A DNA stretch of 64,000 nucleotides from Inia geoffrensis (GCA_036417435.1 CM070905.1:25645592-25709591), one strand, 5' to 3'; shown: positions 1-11,784, counted from the first letter of the stretch. The notes: generated by a model from the letters alone, not told the origin. Numbers and translations: made by a program.

Positions 1-1425
1 TTTAACTGGATAAAGCCAAACTCTCATATTCCAATCACAGAGAATGGTTTTCATATAAAAATTTGACCCAGTTTGGGTAAAATAGACCAAAGAAGGTGTT
101 TTCTGGATATTTGACTTCTATGAGATTCATTTCTTTTCTGGAGGAGCTGCTGGAAGAGATGCTTCTGTTTGGGTGGAATGTTGCAGACCTACCACGAGGG
201 AGCTTGGTTAGAGTGCCCTAGAACAAGGTGTGGCCAAAAGGATGATAGAGAAACAGAACTGGAGCTCTCTTAACACTCTCAACTTATTTTTTTGTTTAAT
301 CCTAGATAAACTGAAATTAAGAGCATGTGGATATTGGCATGTGTCAACTTATGTAGTAGTCTGGGAGAAAATAAGGCTAGAAAGTAAGGTTTGAGCTAAA
401 AAAAAAAAATGAATAATTTTGAATTTACTAAAAGTTTTCTTCTAAGCATTGTGGAGACATCTATGATTTTTTACGTGAAGAATAAATATTTTTATGACAA
501 ATGTCAAATTATGTACCTCTGCAGTTGGACATAAAGGAGACCTGAATTTTGGATAGCTAACATCCTGGAAATTTTAATATGCAACACAGTCTCTGTATAA
601 TCATAATAAGAGGTGTAATCAATTGAACATTGTCAGTTAATTGCAATCTGAATGGTCCAGGATGCCATGCTTCTCGTCAAACTTAATTTGAATCTTTTTA
701 AAAGGTAAGGTTGGATTTTAGCTGGTTTGGAGTCTTCCCCAAAGCATGACTTTCCAGCTGAACTCCCTTCATTATGAACAGGAATAAAGTGATGCTCTTG
801 ACACAGCCAGATGAAACACATCACCACTGTACCTGACAGCCAAGAAATTTAAACTGACAAGAGCCTTACAAGAGTCACCGAAAAAGTGGACTTTGAACTG
901 CGAGTGCAAACAATAGACGCTGGTTTGGCTTTGGGCATAACAGGGGAAATTTTCCTTTTTTAAACAGCTCCTTTCTCATATGTCTACTTCAGGAACTGGG
1001 TTTTTCCTCTTATTTACAGTTTCTTAGAGAGCTTTGCATATCCAGACTATGAAAAGGAGAAGCAGTGAACTAAAAACATGTATAGCGTTTATATAACCCA
1101 TTACTTTGGCTTTACTTTCTATAATTAAAGACAAAGTTGATTTTCCCTGCTGCCTCAATGAGAATACAACCTGTTTCTCCCCATTCTTCCACATAACTCT
1201 AATTGACAGTACCACCCAGTCAGGCAGCATGTTGAAAATGTCACTTACTTCATTACCTAATCACTCAGCAAATTCTGTTGCTTGTACATGCAAATACATT
1301 AAAAGGAATTCATTCATTTATGTCCATCTCTCTTACTTTCTCAGTCCACATAATCATTATTTCTTAACTAATATGCTAATCAATATTTATGCTCACTAAG
1401 TATTTTGAGCTGTCTGCTTCCCGGG
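1..1425. other. No gene recognised; A+T-rich unique sequence
   Basis: I see no coding exon, RNA gene or clear transposon here. Open frames are short and look random, and there is a short A-run near 400-409. The composition fits ordinary intergenic or intronic mammalian DNA. Confidence 0.6.
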
Positions 1426-1785
1426 GCTTGTTAAAAATGTATTTGCTCACTCCATTTGAAGTTAGGCATAGCCATGTGACTTTCTTTGGCCCATAAAATG
1501 CGAGTGGAAGTAATGTGTTACTTCCAGGTGAAAGCTTTAAAAGTCAATATATAATGTTCCATCTTTCCTTTTTATACCTTCACAGTTAAGAAAGCTCGGA
1601 GATGGAGCTTCCCTCTGCCAGGTACAGGGAGAAAGGCATGGGGCAGAGCCCTAGTTGACCCTCAATGGCCCTGTGACTCATTCTGACCAGTGAAACATGA
1701 GCAGAAATGGCATGAGTCCCTTCCAGGCTGAAACTAGAGAGCCTCCTCTTTCCCTCTCTACTGTTCCTTCAAGAAATGACAATGA
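1426..1785 (+). repeat. Ancient mammalian-wide repeat remnant, family not named
   Basis: Phrases such as GGCATAGCCATGTGACTT, a 'TTTGGCCCATAAAATG'-type segment and 'TTACTTCCAGGTGAAAGCTT' match, from memory, an old dispersed mammalian repeat that I cannot assign to a family with confidence. It is interrupted at its right end by the SINE at 1786. An LTR origin is possible. There is no intact coding content. Confidence 0.35.
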
Positions 1786-2066
1786 GGACTTGCCTAGTGG
1801 TCCAGTGGTAAAGAATCTGCCTTCCAATGCAGGGGACGTGGGTTTGATCCCTGGTAGGGGACTTAACATCCCACATGCTGCAGGGCAACTAAGTCTGTGC
1901 GCCACAACTAGAGAGAGAAAAAGCTGCACACCACAACTAGAGAGAAACCGGCACACCGCAACAAAAGATCCTTCCTGTCTCAACGAAGAGATCCTGTGTG
2001 CCGCAACTAAGACCCAATGCAGCCAATAAATAAATAAATAAATAAATATTGGAAAAAGAAAACGAA
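1786..2066 (+). mobile_element. CHR-type SINE (long CHR-1-like form)
   Basis: tRNA-related head (CTAGTGGTCCAGTGG) with a B-box-like GGGTTTGATCCC, then the body with repeated CACAACTAGAGAGA units and an (AAAT)n tail. An imperfect 15-bp target-site duplication flanks it: AAGAAATGACAATGA at 1771-1785 and AAGAAATGATAATGA at 2067-2081. The divergence suggests an older copy than the CHR-2-like ones in the window. Open frames on both strands across it are SINE read-through, not genes. Confidence 0.9.
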
Positions 2067-2209
2067 AAGAAATGATAATGAAACCGTATATTGAGTTGTC
2101 ACCACCATATTGTAGCAATCTGTATCTCCAAGACACCTTATACCCAAGCATGAGGACTAATCCACAATGAACTTTATATGAGTAAGAGATATACCACATA
2201 GTGATAAAA

Positions 2210-3245
2210 CTTTTGATTCACCAGAGTGATATAAAAATTCTATATTTGAATACATCTAATGAAATCAAAATATGTAAAGACAAAATTGATAGAACCATAA
2301 AGAGAAGTTGCCAAATTCACTACCGTAGTCATGCCAAGAATCACTTTAAAAACAACAGCATATATTAGTGACGGAATTGAACGTTGAACAGGAAAGTCAG
2401 TAAGTTTAATTTAATGCACCTATATGGAGCCCTGCATGCACCAATGAGAGAACCCACATTCTCCTCAAGCACGCAAGAAACACACGTGAAAACTGAGCAC
2501 ATACGTGGTCATAAAGCAAGCCTCAAGAAACGTCAGAGATGAGTATCCTAAAGACTCTTGCAGAGCATGGGCAATAAAGAAAACATTACTCAACTGTGAG
2601 CTGGCTTAACTTAGAACCTTAAAAACAGGCGAGGAAGGATGATATATGAAAGGTAAACAATATATACATCAAATTATTTGTAAACTCTTTAGCAAAATAT
2701 GAAAACGACAAATCTAGGAACATTAAATATCATTACAGCAATACAAAAGTGGTTATTAAAAAAATTATAAACGACATTCATCATAGTAACAGATGAAAGG
2801 AAAATAATCTTACCTCAAAAGATACAGGAAAAGCATTCATGATTAAAATGCTTAGTAATTTAGAGAGAAAAGGAACCTTCTTAAATGTGTTAAATTATCT
2901 ACCAATATTCTATAGCAAAAATGTCTTTACTGTTGAAAGCTTTCTCATTCAATCAGTGACAAGCAAAGATATCAACTATCACCATATCTACTTCATATTT
3001 TACTGGTGGCATCAGCAAATAACAGTATATAAGTCCAATAGACAGAAAAAAAAAAAGATACATGGTTAGTCAAGGGAAAAAACAAGTCCAAACTGTCGTT
3101 ATCTTGTATGATGGAATTCTTTTCATTAAAAAGATGTCAGTTACAGAACATCATGAGAATTAATACATTTGGCAAGATGGTTGGATATAAGATCAAAATA
3201 CAAAAATAAATTATATTGATACCTACTAGCAGCAATGACCAATCT
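2210..3245 (+). mobile_element. Ancient L1 (L1M-type) ORF2 remnant
   Basis: Degenerate L1 ORF2 in sense orientation. The segment around 2500-2530 (GTGGTCATAAAGCAAGCCTC) corresponds to the end of the endonuclease domain. The segment around 3165-3235 (TTTGGCAAGATGGTTGGATA then ATAAGATCAAAATACAAAA) corresponds to the reverse-transcriptase region just after the catalytic loop. The spacing is much shorter than in a full ORF2, so internal deletions are present. No frame is intact. Confidence 0.6.
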
Positions 3246-4283
3246 TGTCCTCTCAGCCAAATTCTGGACTTGCTATTCAGTATTCTGTTTATGATGCTTA
3301 TAATCCATTCTGCAATCCTATATTAGCTTTTCTATTGTTTCCCCAATTCTGACATCATGACATATATAAAGAAATAGTAATATTTGTTTAGCAACATAGA
3401 GCAAATGGGCAAGGCTGTTTCTGGGCAGAGAAAGCCAGTCCAGACTCCTTCATGCCACATGCTCTTTCATATTGATAAACCAACTTGAAGCTTACAAACC
3501 ACATTCATAGACATTTCACAGACATTTGATCTAGCAGGTAGAAATATGCAATCACCTCAATGAAATTATTTTTAATAGATCTGATTAAAATGGTTATTAT
3601 GCACATGTATACCTGTTATCTGATATACTCTCCTGCAACACAGCCTACTTAGAACTGATTGAGAAAGTTTATCATTAATTCCTATTATTATACGGAATTG
3701 ACTCATAAAACCATTGATTTGCTCCTACAAATATCTTTCTTTTTGCCATGAATGTGAAAGACAGTGTTTGGACCAGGTACAATAGTTGTCTCAGTATGAA
3801 TTGGGCTTGGAATGCTCTTTTAATCTCAAGACGTATAAGACAAGACTTCTAACTTCAGTATTTGGAAACATTAGGCAGTTTCAGGATGGAATGGGAAAAA
3901 CATTAAGGTGTGCCAATTATTTTGAGATGTTTTCTATAAAATTTGCTTTTAAAAATAAGGCTGAACAATTTCCCTTTCAAACCAGTTTTTGTCTAGGAGT
4001 TTATAAATTTGAGTATTTCTTTATCTTAAAAAGTATATAATCTGCATCTTAATACTGCTTCATACGCAACTTGGGGCAGATTAGAAGGATAAAATATTAA
4101 TGTGGAAACAATCTACACACTCAGGATTCAAACTCATGATATTAGTACATCAGTTTTCTCCATCGTCCCTCCCACGTTTCTTACCATTCAAAGGATTTCA
4201 ACACATGTCAGAGCTTTTTGTCATCTGTTAGGAGTTCAGCGACTCTGGTTTGCTTGCTTCATTTACCTGCTTATTTTTGGTCT
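3246..4283. other. No gene recognised
   Basis: A+T-rich sequence with no transposon that I can place. The 84-codon frame at 3786-4040 has no recognisable domain and no splice or promoter context, so I treat it as chance. Confidence 0.55.
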
Positions 4284-4294
4284 CTATCATTATT

Positions 4295-4508
4295 ATTATT
4301 ATTATTATTATTTTTTGCGGTACTCAGGCCTCTCACTGCTGTGGCCTCTCCCGTTGCGGAGCAGAGGCTCCGGACGCGCAGGCTCAGTGCCCATGGCTCA
4401 CGGGCCCAGCTGCCCCGCGGCATGTGAGATCTTCCTGGACCAGGGCACAAACCCGTGTCCCCTGCATCGGCAGGTGGACTCTCAACCACTGCGCCACCAG
4501 GGAAGCCC
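4295..4508 (-). mobile_element. CHR-2-type SINE, antisense
   Basis: Reads on the minus strand as GGGCTTCCCTGGTGGCGCAG through a GC-rich tRNA-derived body to CCGCAAAAAA and an (AAT)n tail, which appears here as the (ATT)n run at 4289-4312. The TSD is CTATCATTATT at 4284-4294 and 4508-4518 (the C at 4508 is shared with the SINE edge). Overlapping frames of 69-145 codons on both strands arise from the stop-poor SINE body. Confidence 0.95.
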
Positions 4509-4518
4509 TATCATTATT

Positions 4519-5027
4519 TTTAACAGTTGTCAGCATTAAACGTGATTTGCCACATCAGCCAATTTACACACCAAGTGTAAAGCCTTTTGAATTTAACTTA
4601 CAATTTCTGGACTTCCCCAGTCACTTGTTTTGCTTTATCAGCATCATTTGACATTTTGCCATTAGAGAGTTCTCATGGATTTTTATTGTTTTAAGGGAAT
4701 AGAAAATAAAATAGGCATGTTCAATTAGATATGGCTATTCACTATTATACAAACTAGAGCACTTGTACTTCAACAGTAGCAATCTAGATCACTAAGGCCT
4801 CACTATCCTGTGACAGATAATATAAAATAATTGGATTATTGATCCAATCTTTTTGATCCAAATTTTGATCCAGTTTTGGGAGGGCAACATGAGAAGAGAC
4901 TATATGTACACCACACACTTTAGGTTGTCCTTGTACTGCTCCAAATTATAGAATTTAACTTTGTGTTTACCTTTTTATTTACTGTTCGATTTTATTTCTG
5001 AAAATGACAATTCAGACCACATTTCTT
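4519..5027. other. No gene recognised
   Basis: Unique A+T-rich spacer between two antisense SINEs. No repeat or coding signal seen. Confidence 0.5.
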
Positions 5028-5162
5028 TTTTATACCAATATTTTTTTTTTTTTGGCTGCACTGCGCAGCATGCAGGTTCTTAGTTCCCCCACCAGGGATT
5101 GAACCTGTGCCCCCTGCAGTGGAAGGGCGGAGTCCTAACCACTGTACCACCAGGGAATTCCC
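5028..5162 (-). mobile_element. Short CHR-type SINE, antisense
   Basis: Minus strand reads GGGAATTCCCTGGTGGTACA, a B-box-like segment GGTTCAATCCC, then GTGCAGCCAAAAAA and a poly(A) tail. It lacks the long GC-rich body of the CHR-2-like copies. Imperfect TSD: CAGACCACATTTCTT (5013-5027) and CAGATGGCATTTCTT (5163-5177). Confidence 0.85.
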
Positions 5163-5466
5163 CAGATGGCATTTCTTGATGAATATCAAAACACTATATC
5201 ATTATTCAGGAATTTAGCTTTCTGTTTGGACAGCAGTTCAATTTTTAGCACCATCTCTAGATTTTTTTGTAGGATTCAATATTTTAAAAACTCTGAGCAT
5301 CAAAAGAAAATTGCTTTATCTCCTTTATCACAGCTCAAAGGTATACTTGTTCATAATGGCATATTTCCAAAACTGGGTGAGGCGTAAAACCACATGAATG
5401 CACTTTTTGGTGTTTTGCCCTCAACACAAGCAGTAGCAAATACATCCATTTAAAATCAAGCGGAAT

Positions 5467-5692
5467 GGGCTTCCCTGGTGGCGTAGTGGTTGAGAGTCCG
5501 CCTGCCGATGCAGGGGACACAGGTTCGTGCCCCGGTCCAGGAAGATCCCCCATGCCGCAGAGCGGCTAGGCCCGTGAGCCATGGCCACTGAGCCTGCATG
5601 TCTGGAGCCTGTGCTCCTCAACGGGGGAGGCCACAACAGTGAGAGACCTGCGTACAACCAAAAAATAAATAAATAAATAAAATAAAATATAA
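5467..5692 (+). mobile_element. CHR-2-type SINE
   Basis: Starts GGGCTTCCCTGGTGGCGTAG, has the CHR-2 body (CCGGTCCAGGAAGATCCCC, GAGCCTGTGCTCCTCAACGG) and ends in an (AAAT)n-rich tail. No clear TSD could be paired. It forms an inverted pair with the copy at 4295-4508. Confidence 0.93.
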
Positions 5693-5839
5693 AAGAATGA
5701 CTGCTGAGGAGAGATGGGGAAAATTGGAGAAATTGGAGGAAAACAACTAAGATTCTATTACAGAAACATAGGGCTTATGGTTCCACGTGGAACTGGGGGG
5801 AATAATCTAAACAATATATATCTCTGTGGCAAGCTTTAA
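5693..5839. other. Short spacer, nothing recognised
   Basis: A+T-rich sequence between the SINE tail and the LTR-like repeat. Confidence 0.4.
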
Positions 5840-6031
5840 AATGAACTCCCTCTCTGCCTCCATCCACGCCCACACACCAGGGGCAAAAGATATCCACACC
5901 TAATCCCTGGAACCTTCTACTTCAGAACAGAAAAGGGTATTTTAAGTTAAGAATCTTGAGATAGGGAGATTATACTGTGTTATCCAGGTGTGCTCTAAAT
6001 GCCCTAAGTTCTAAATGTGGGCAGACGGAGA

Positions 6032-6089
<58 letters not shown>

Positions 6090-6195
6090 GAAGTGGAGAA
6101 GGCACTGTGAAGACTGAGACAGAGATGTGGTCATAAGCAAGGACTGCTGGAAGCCACTGAAGCTGGAAAGAGGCACCCTGGGCTTCTCCACACTC
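5840..6195 (+). mobile_element. MaLR/MLT1-like LTR remnant
   Basis: Carries the order of phrases typical of mammalian MaLR-type solo LTRs: AAAGATATCCACACCTAATC, CTGGAACCTTC, then TTAAGTTAAGAATCTTGAGA, 'TTATCCAGGTG', and after the CA tract 'AGGCACTGTGAAGACTGAGA' and 'AGAAGCTGGAAAGAGGC'-like segments. The exact subfamily is a recollection. It is a noncoding fossil with a microsatellite grown inside it. Confidence 0.6.
6034..6086. repeat. (CA)26 microsatellite
   Basis: An uninterrupted run of about 26 AC dinucleotides inside the LTR remnant. It is likely polymorphic in length. The cysteine/valine-rich frame on the minus strand is only translation of this repeat. Confidence 0.97.
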
Positions 6196-7202
6196 ATGAA
6201 AGCCTTCTGAAGTGAGCTAGCAGTATTTACCCAGACACGTGTAAAATATAATGTGCTACGTCGGCAAAGAAGCGCAAAGTCATTAACCTTTTCATTTCAT
6301 TATTTTCCATTTTCTATCGTAGGCCATTTGCTTTTATTTTACTGAGAACCTGCTTTGACATTATGAGATTAGGCTTACGGCAAGAAAAAGAAGTGAAGAA
6401 AGGGAAGAAAACTCTTGAAAAGACAAATGCTCTCTTAATTAAGCAAACCAACTTTAGCTTAATATTTTGGTTAACATAGGTTAATGCCTTGTTACTGTTT
6501 ATGCAACACGGCACTTTAAGGTCACTTATTACATGTTCATAGCTCCATAATATATACTTTAGCCTATATGTTTACCCTCATTTCACAAATGAAAAAACTG
6601 GTATGATATTAAATTGAGAGATTTAAAATCCTTTTACGTGGTTTAATGATCTATATCTTTTCATGAGATATGAAAAATGTGCTTGGAGTGACATATTTTC
6701 CCTGAAGTATTATCCTTAAGCAATCATGTATGCTCCAAGTTGTAGGGCTGAGATTAGCTTTAGGTACATATATATATAGTAGAGCTCCTTTATTTCCCAC
6801 CCTATCCTCAAATCCCTTTACCAAAATGTGAGATTTCTCTCTTCGAGCTACGTTATTTTAGGTGAAGTCTTGGGTCATTTGTTAAATTCAATAGTCTATA
6901 GTAGAAGGTAACAAAATGAGTGTTATCAGTAAGTCAAAGGGTATTTAAAACTTTCCAAATTATACTTTCTGAATAAATAAATATGTGTAAATCTCAAGGT
7001 CCTGAACAGACTGAGAATATTTGTGGAAGGACAGAGTAAGGGAAAAAAACAGATAATGGTCGGTCAGCATGAAGAGAGAAAAACACAGACTGTGAGGAAT
7101 GGTCATGCTAAAAACAAGCTTCAACTCTTCTAAAATTTTAAGTTATTCTAAAAACCAAGGGCAGTTCTGTAGTGAGTTGATAAGCATCTTTAAGTGTCAT
7201 AT
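6196..7202. other. No gene recognised
   Basis: A+T-rich sequence, including a short TATATATA run near 6769. No coding exon or clear repeat seen. Confidence 0.5.
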
Positions 7203-7218
7203 AAAGATACCAACTGTA

Positions 7219-7429
7219 GGGCTTCCCTGGTGGCGCAGTGGTTGAGAGTCCACCTGCCGATGCAGGGGAGACGGGTTCGTGCCCCGGTCCGGGAAGATCC
7301 CACATGCCGCGGAGCGGCTGGGCCCGTGAGCCATGGCCACTGAGCCTGCGCGTCCGGAGCCTGTGCTCCTCAACGGGAGAGGCCACAGCAGTGAGAGGCC
7401 GGTGTACCGCAAAAAAAAAAAAAAAAAAA
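7219..7429 (+). mobile_element. CHR-2-type SINE with perfect 16-bp TSD
   Basis: Complete young copy: GGGCTTCCCTGGTGGCGCAG head, A-box-like TGGCGCAGTGG, B-box-like GGTTCGTGCCC, GC-rich body, CGCAAAA tail. The duplicated target AAAGATACCAACTGTA at 7203-7218 and 7430-7445 is identical, so insertion was recent. Frames of 70-107 codons on both strands are read-through of this element. Confidence 0.97.
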
Positions 7430-7445
7430 AAAGATACCAACTGTA

Positions 7446-8533
7446 ATTGAAGCCCATTCAATAGACAAACTGTTCAACACGACTCTCAAAACTGTGTAAC
7501 AAAAAAAAACACCCCAAAATTAATTTTATAGATTCCATTCTTTCCCAAAAGAAAGAAATCTGTATTTTGGAGACTCTCCCCTGCTTCCTTGACATATATC
7601 TTTGCAACACACATATCTGTAAGAGGCTTAGACTCAATAAATTGCATATCCTTAGAAATTAGGAAATGAGTGAGAATATTAGAGAATACTTGAGAGTAAC
7701 CTTTTAAAAAATGCTTAGATACTCAGAGAGATGGCTGAATAGTCGATCAAATTTATTCAAGCATATGTATGTGATGGATGTATTGATTTATTTTTAAATA
7801 AGCAAACATATTATCCACCTTGAATGTAATATTGTTGGTTTATCAGACTACCTGCCTTTAAATATATTTGACATTTTTAGTTCTATGTACTCCCAGTTTA
7901 TGTCAAAGAATAAATAGCTATGAAAGGGATTTTATATTTGTGAATGAATTTCTAAAATAATATTTAAATATAGAGACAGAAGAACATATTTGGAAGTTGA
8001 TATTTCAAAGTGAGCAAGTAGTTTCCCAGAAGTTTAGAGATCATATTATATTTCTAATTATCTGCAAACCAGTGAAGAAGTTTAGGCATTTTAAATTATT
8101 ATTTCTTAGAAATCTGTACCTAAAACTTTGTTCAGAGAAACTATTGCCTGACTGAAAATCAGAAAACTTCAAGTCTGAAACTGCTGAAATGACCAAGAAT
8201 CAATGGAATATTCTAAATGGGGTTGTGTGCTGGTCCAGCCACAAGAGAACTCCAGAGGACATTCAGCTCTCAGTAGAGATGGAAGCAGGTGTAGAGTACG
8301 TGCAGAAGAGAACCCACAAGGAGGAACTGAGTGCAGGATAAAAGTGATGTTCAGGACCAAAACATTTAGGAAGTAAATGAGAAATCTTTACTAAATCTAG
8401 TGGGAGGGAAATCTAACAAAGGACTAGAGATGAGAGTGAAGAATTTGGTTTGAAGAGATAGTTAATGACTTCGGCAGACAAAGTTGAGTTAGAGGAAAAG
8501 AATGGAGATAATCAATACAGAAGTGATTCTTTC
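7446..8533. other. No gene recognised
   Basis: A+T-rich. The purine-rich part after about 8160 may hold a decayed repeat, but I cannot assign it. Confidence 0.45.
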
Positions 8534-8895
8534 TTTTACCCCTTCCAACTTTATTGAGGTATAATTGACAAATAACATTGGGTAAGATGTACAACCTATT
8601 GATTTGCTAACAATGACACACTGCAATACGATTATCACCATCACATCATATAAATACTATTTCTTTTTTGTGGCAAGAACAGTTAAAACCTACTCTCTTG
8701 GCAATTTTCAAGTATACACCACAGTACTGTTAACTATAATCACAGTGTCGTGCATTAGATCCCTGGAATTTAGTCATCTTCTAACTGGAAGTTTGTACCC
8801 TTTGGCCAACATCTCCCTAATTCCTCCATCCCCCAGCCCCTAGTAACCACTATTCTATTTCTATGAGTTCAGGTTTTTCAGATTCCACATATAAT
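8534..8895 (-). mobile_element. Ancient L1 3'UTR fragment, antisense
   Basis: TTTATTGAGGTATAATTGAC, GTGGCAAGAACAGTTAAAAC, TTTCAAGTATACACCACAGT and GTTTGTACCCTTTGGCCAAC are the reverse complement of the 3'UTR of old mammalian L1 (L1M) copies. The fragment at the right window end belongs to the same family. Noncoding. Confidence 0.7.
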
Positions 8896-9816
8896 TGATT
8901 CTTATATAAGAGGCACAGTCTTCTAATAGACTGTATCATTATTTCTCAGGGAAGGAGAAAGATGGATAAAATAATCTACATGTATTGATAAATAATATTC
9001 AATAAAATTTCACATGTGAAAAGGCTGAATAAAGTTGATATTGAGACTATATTTGACATGCTTAAAGCACTAAATAAGATGAGTAATAGCTAGAGAGGAC
9101 GTATATATGAAATAATTATATTGAACAACACAATGCTAAATATTAGCTCTTAGCTACTTCTGAGCAAACTTTTTGCCAATGTATTTTTCAAGGAATGTGA
9201 AATGCATTGTGCTTCTCCACAAGAAGGATCTGTATAAATTCCCTGATATTGCAGTGGATTTATTGTTATTAATGGCCCAAACAGAAATAGAGTTCATTTG
9301 AACTCCTATTTGCTCTTAAGTGAGACATCCAATCTATTTAAAACTATATTATGATTGAGTGGTCATAGCTGAGAGAACTGATTAGGAACTACTTCAACAA
9401 GGAAAATGAAGAACTCATTAATTTTCTGCTAACAGGCCTTTTGAGCCCTTTTAACCAGCACCAAGTTGTCATGGTGATAGCAAAAATTCATGGTGGATTG
9501 GGTGAGAATTCTGACCCAACTCTCTCGAGCAGCTAACAAGGTTACTGGGACAGAGAACTGGTGTCACAGCTTTTTTGGAGCTCACAAGGGCAGAGATCAT
9601 TTTTAATATTAGAGACTGAAAATGGAAGCATTTCCTTGGCTTTTCTGAAAACTCTGAGTCTTTTTTCAGTGATCTTCAGTGCTTGAGTCTTTTGATTATT
9701 TAAGCAATTTACTGTGGTGATTTTTGCGGGGATCATGCTATGGCTCATTCAGTCTTTAGGCAAAATCATTTATTTTGATGCCTCGTGTCATAACAAAAAC
9801 TACGGCAAATACTATT
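8896..9816. other. No gene recognised
   Basis: A+T-rich spacer. No coding or repeat assignment possible by eye. Confidence 0.45.
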
Positions 9817-9824
9817 TCTTTTAC

Positions 9825-10025
9825 ATTTTTTTTTTTTTTTTTTTTTTGCAGTACACGGGCCTCTCACCGTTGTGGCCTCTCCCGTTGCAGTGCACAGGCT
9901 CCGGACACGCAGGCTCAGCAGCCCAGCTGCTCCGCAGCATGTGAGATCCTCCCGGACCGGGTCACGAACCCGTGTCCCCTACATCAGCAGGTGGACTCTC
10001 AACCACTGTGCCACCAGGGAAGTCC
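9825..10025 (-). mobile_element. CHR-2-type SINE, antisense
   Basis: The minus strand runs from GGACTTCCCTGGTGGCACAG to a poly(A) tail seen here as T-rich 9826-9847. The body lacks part of the usual central segment (GGCCCGTGAGCCATGG is missing), so it is internally deleted. Short TSD TCTTTTAC at 9817-9824 and 10026-10033. Confidence 0.93.
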
Positions 10026-10033
10026 TCTTTTAC

Positions 10034-11652
10034 TTTTTAAACCCCAAGTTTATTCTGCATTTTACACGCAAATGACACAAACATATTCAGAACTGAAAGA
10101 CCCGTTTCCTCTTTTTCTTTCTTCTTTTTCTCTCTTCTCTAACTCACAGAAAAAGGTAAAAACAGTTCATGGAATAAGAGTGAAATTTAAACTATGTGCT
10201 CTTTTTAATTAAACACTTTGGCTGGTTTGGGTGGAATCTATGCTATCGCATTTACTAACCTTCAAAATAATTCAGTAAATTGAGAGATTAAGATGTGTTC
10301 TTGGTGCCATTTATACATTCTGTATCTGATCCTACACTGTAAGTATGGTTTATATAACTCACTGAGAATGGTTCAAAGAGAGTGATTTCTCTTAAAAGGC
10401 CATTATGGTAAAGGAGATCAAAAGGGCTTAAGCAAAATCTGAAAGGGTTTTCCCTAGAAGATGGACATTAGTGTTTACCTAAAGAAAATCAGAAAGATAC
10501 GTCCTAGTATAAGCAATCCCACCGTCCTATTGTTTGGGTCAAGCTGAAGGTCAATTGCACAAGCTTTGAATATACAAAGCATTTCTTTTATGGGAGGCCT
10601 ATGATTGACTATGATCCCTGAACTGTATCACCAGCACACTAGGAGGGCATTACTGCAAATAAAAAGTAGCATTTTATTTAAGTGCTGGCTTATCCTATTG
10701 TAAAATTGTTGGGCTTGTGAAGTTGAGCAGGGCGTGAGCATGTGCACCTGTTGACACATAAAGAGATGCAGACTCCGAGGTCTAAAAGAGGTCTTTAGGT
10801 CGTACTAATTTCAATGACTCTAGTAGCGATCACTTCAATCTCCAAAGAGACTGTCAAGGCTCCTCCCCTGATCTGCAGCCTTCACAGGTTTTTACTGAGG
10901 TCTCATAAGGCCTCAGTGCTGATCTTCAAGGATCTCCATCAACCATTTCCACTTTTTACCTGCACACGCTTTTTATTTCTAAATTGTGTCGGCAAGGCCA
11001 CATCAACGTCCTTTCCTTGTACTAGGCTCATTTGTGCCTCTTGTAACCTTTAAGAATATGTTCCACACCTTGAATGAACTTTTCTTTTCCCCTGAAAAAG
11101 TCATAATGATATTTTACTCATCTAAAAATTGGACTTTGCACAGCCAGCAACAGGAAACAAAATAAAATAAAACAGTCTATTTAAGCCTAGCAGAATTTAG
11201 AGTCACTTAAGGTGGAGCTCATGGCACCAGGGAATTCTTCTGAACTAGAAACTGGTTTTTTCCTGTTTTTTTAATTTCTTTTTTAATATAACCTATATTA
11301 ATTATAGAATAATAGCTTACATAGTAGTGTGTTAGAAATGTTTCCTTAGTACTTCATTGACATATAGGTGAAAGTTATTTAACAAGATGTGTTTTAAAAC
11401 TCATTCAACTATAAAAAAATGGGATCATTACCAGTGATGTCACCTATTAAAATTTCACCTCCGTGACTGAAAGGAGACCATTAAACTTCAGCAACGATCT
11501 GTGATTTTGAAACATATATGCATTTTTTCCAAATTGTACTTTTAAAGTCTCTCAGCAAAAAAATAAGAATAAACAGTTTTTCACATTATCATCACTGCAG
11601 TCTTAACATCTTTATGTTACAAAAATGTATGCAAGTTTAGAGTATAGAAAAT
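10034..11652. other. No gene recognised
   Basis: Includes a CT-rich stretch near 10110-10142. The 79-codon frame at 10814-11053 has no recognisable domain. Nothing else is supported. Confidence 0.45.
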
Positions 11653-11666
11653 AAAAATTACCCATA

Positions 11667-11784
11667 GGGAATTCCCTGGTGGTCCAGTGATTAGGGCTAT
11701 GCGCCTTCACTGCCGTGGGCCCGGATTCGATCCCTGGTTGGGGAAATAAGGTCCCACAAGCCCCACGGCACAACCAAAAAAATT
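11667..11784 (+). mobile_element. Short CHR-type SINE
   Basis: GGGAATTCCCTGGTGGTCCA head, GGATTCGATCCC B-box-like segment, a short unique tail CACGGCACAACC then A-rich. Imperfect 14-bp TSD: AAAAATTACCCATA (11653-11666) and AAAAATTACCTATA (11785-11798). Same short type as the copies at 5028 and 40788. Confidence 0.88.

Noticed and set aside
1678..2199. 173-codon minus-strand frame
   Set aside because: Runs through an antisense CHR-1 SINE and its flanks.
7219..7300. CHR SINE heads as tRNA genes
   Set aside because: The A-box- and B-box-like parts are tRNA-derived, but the cloverleaf is not intact and the sequence continues into the SINE body and tail.
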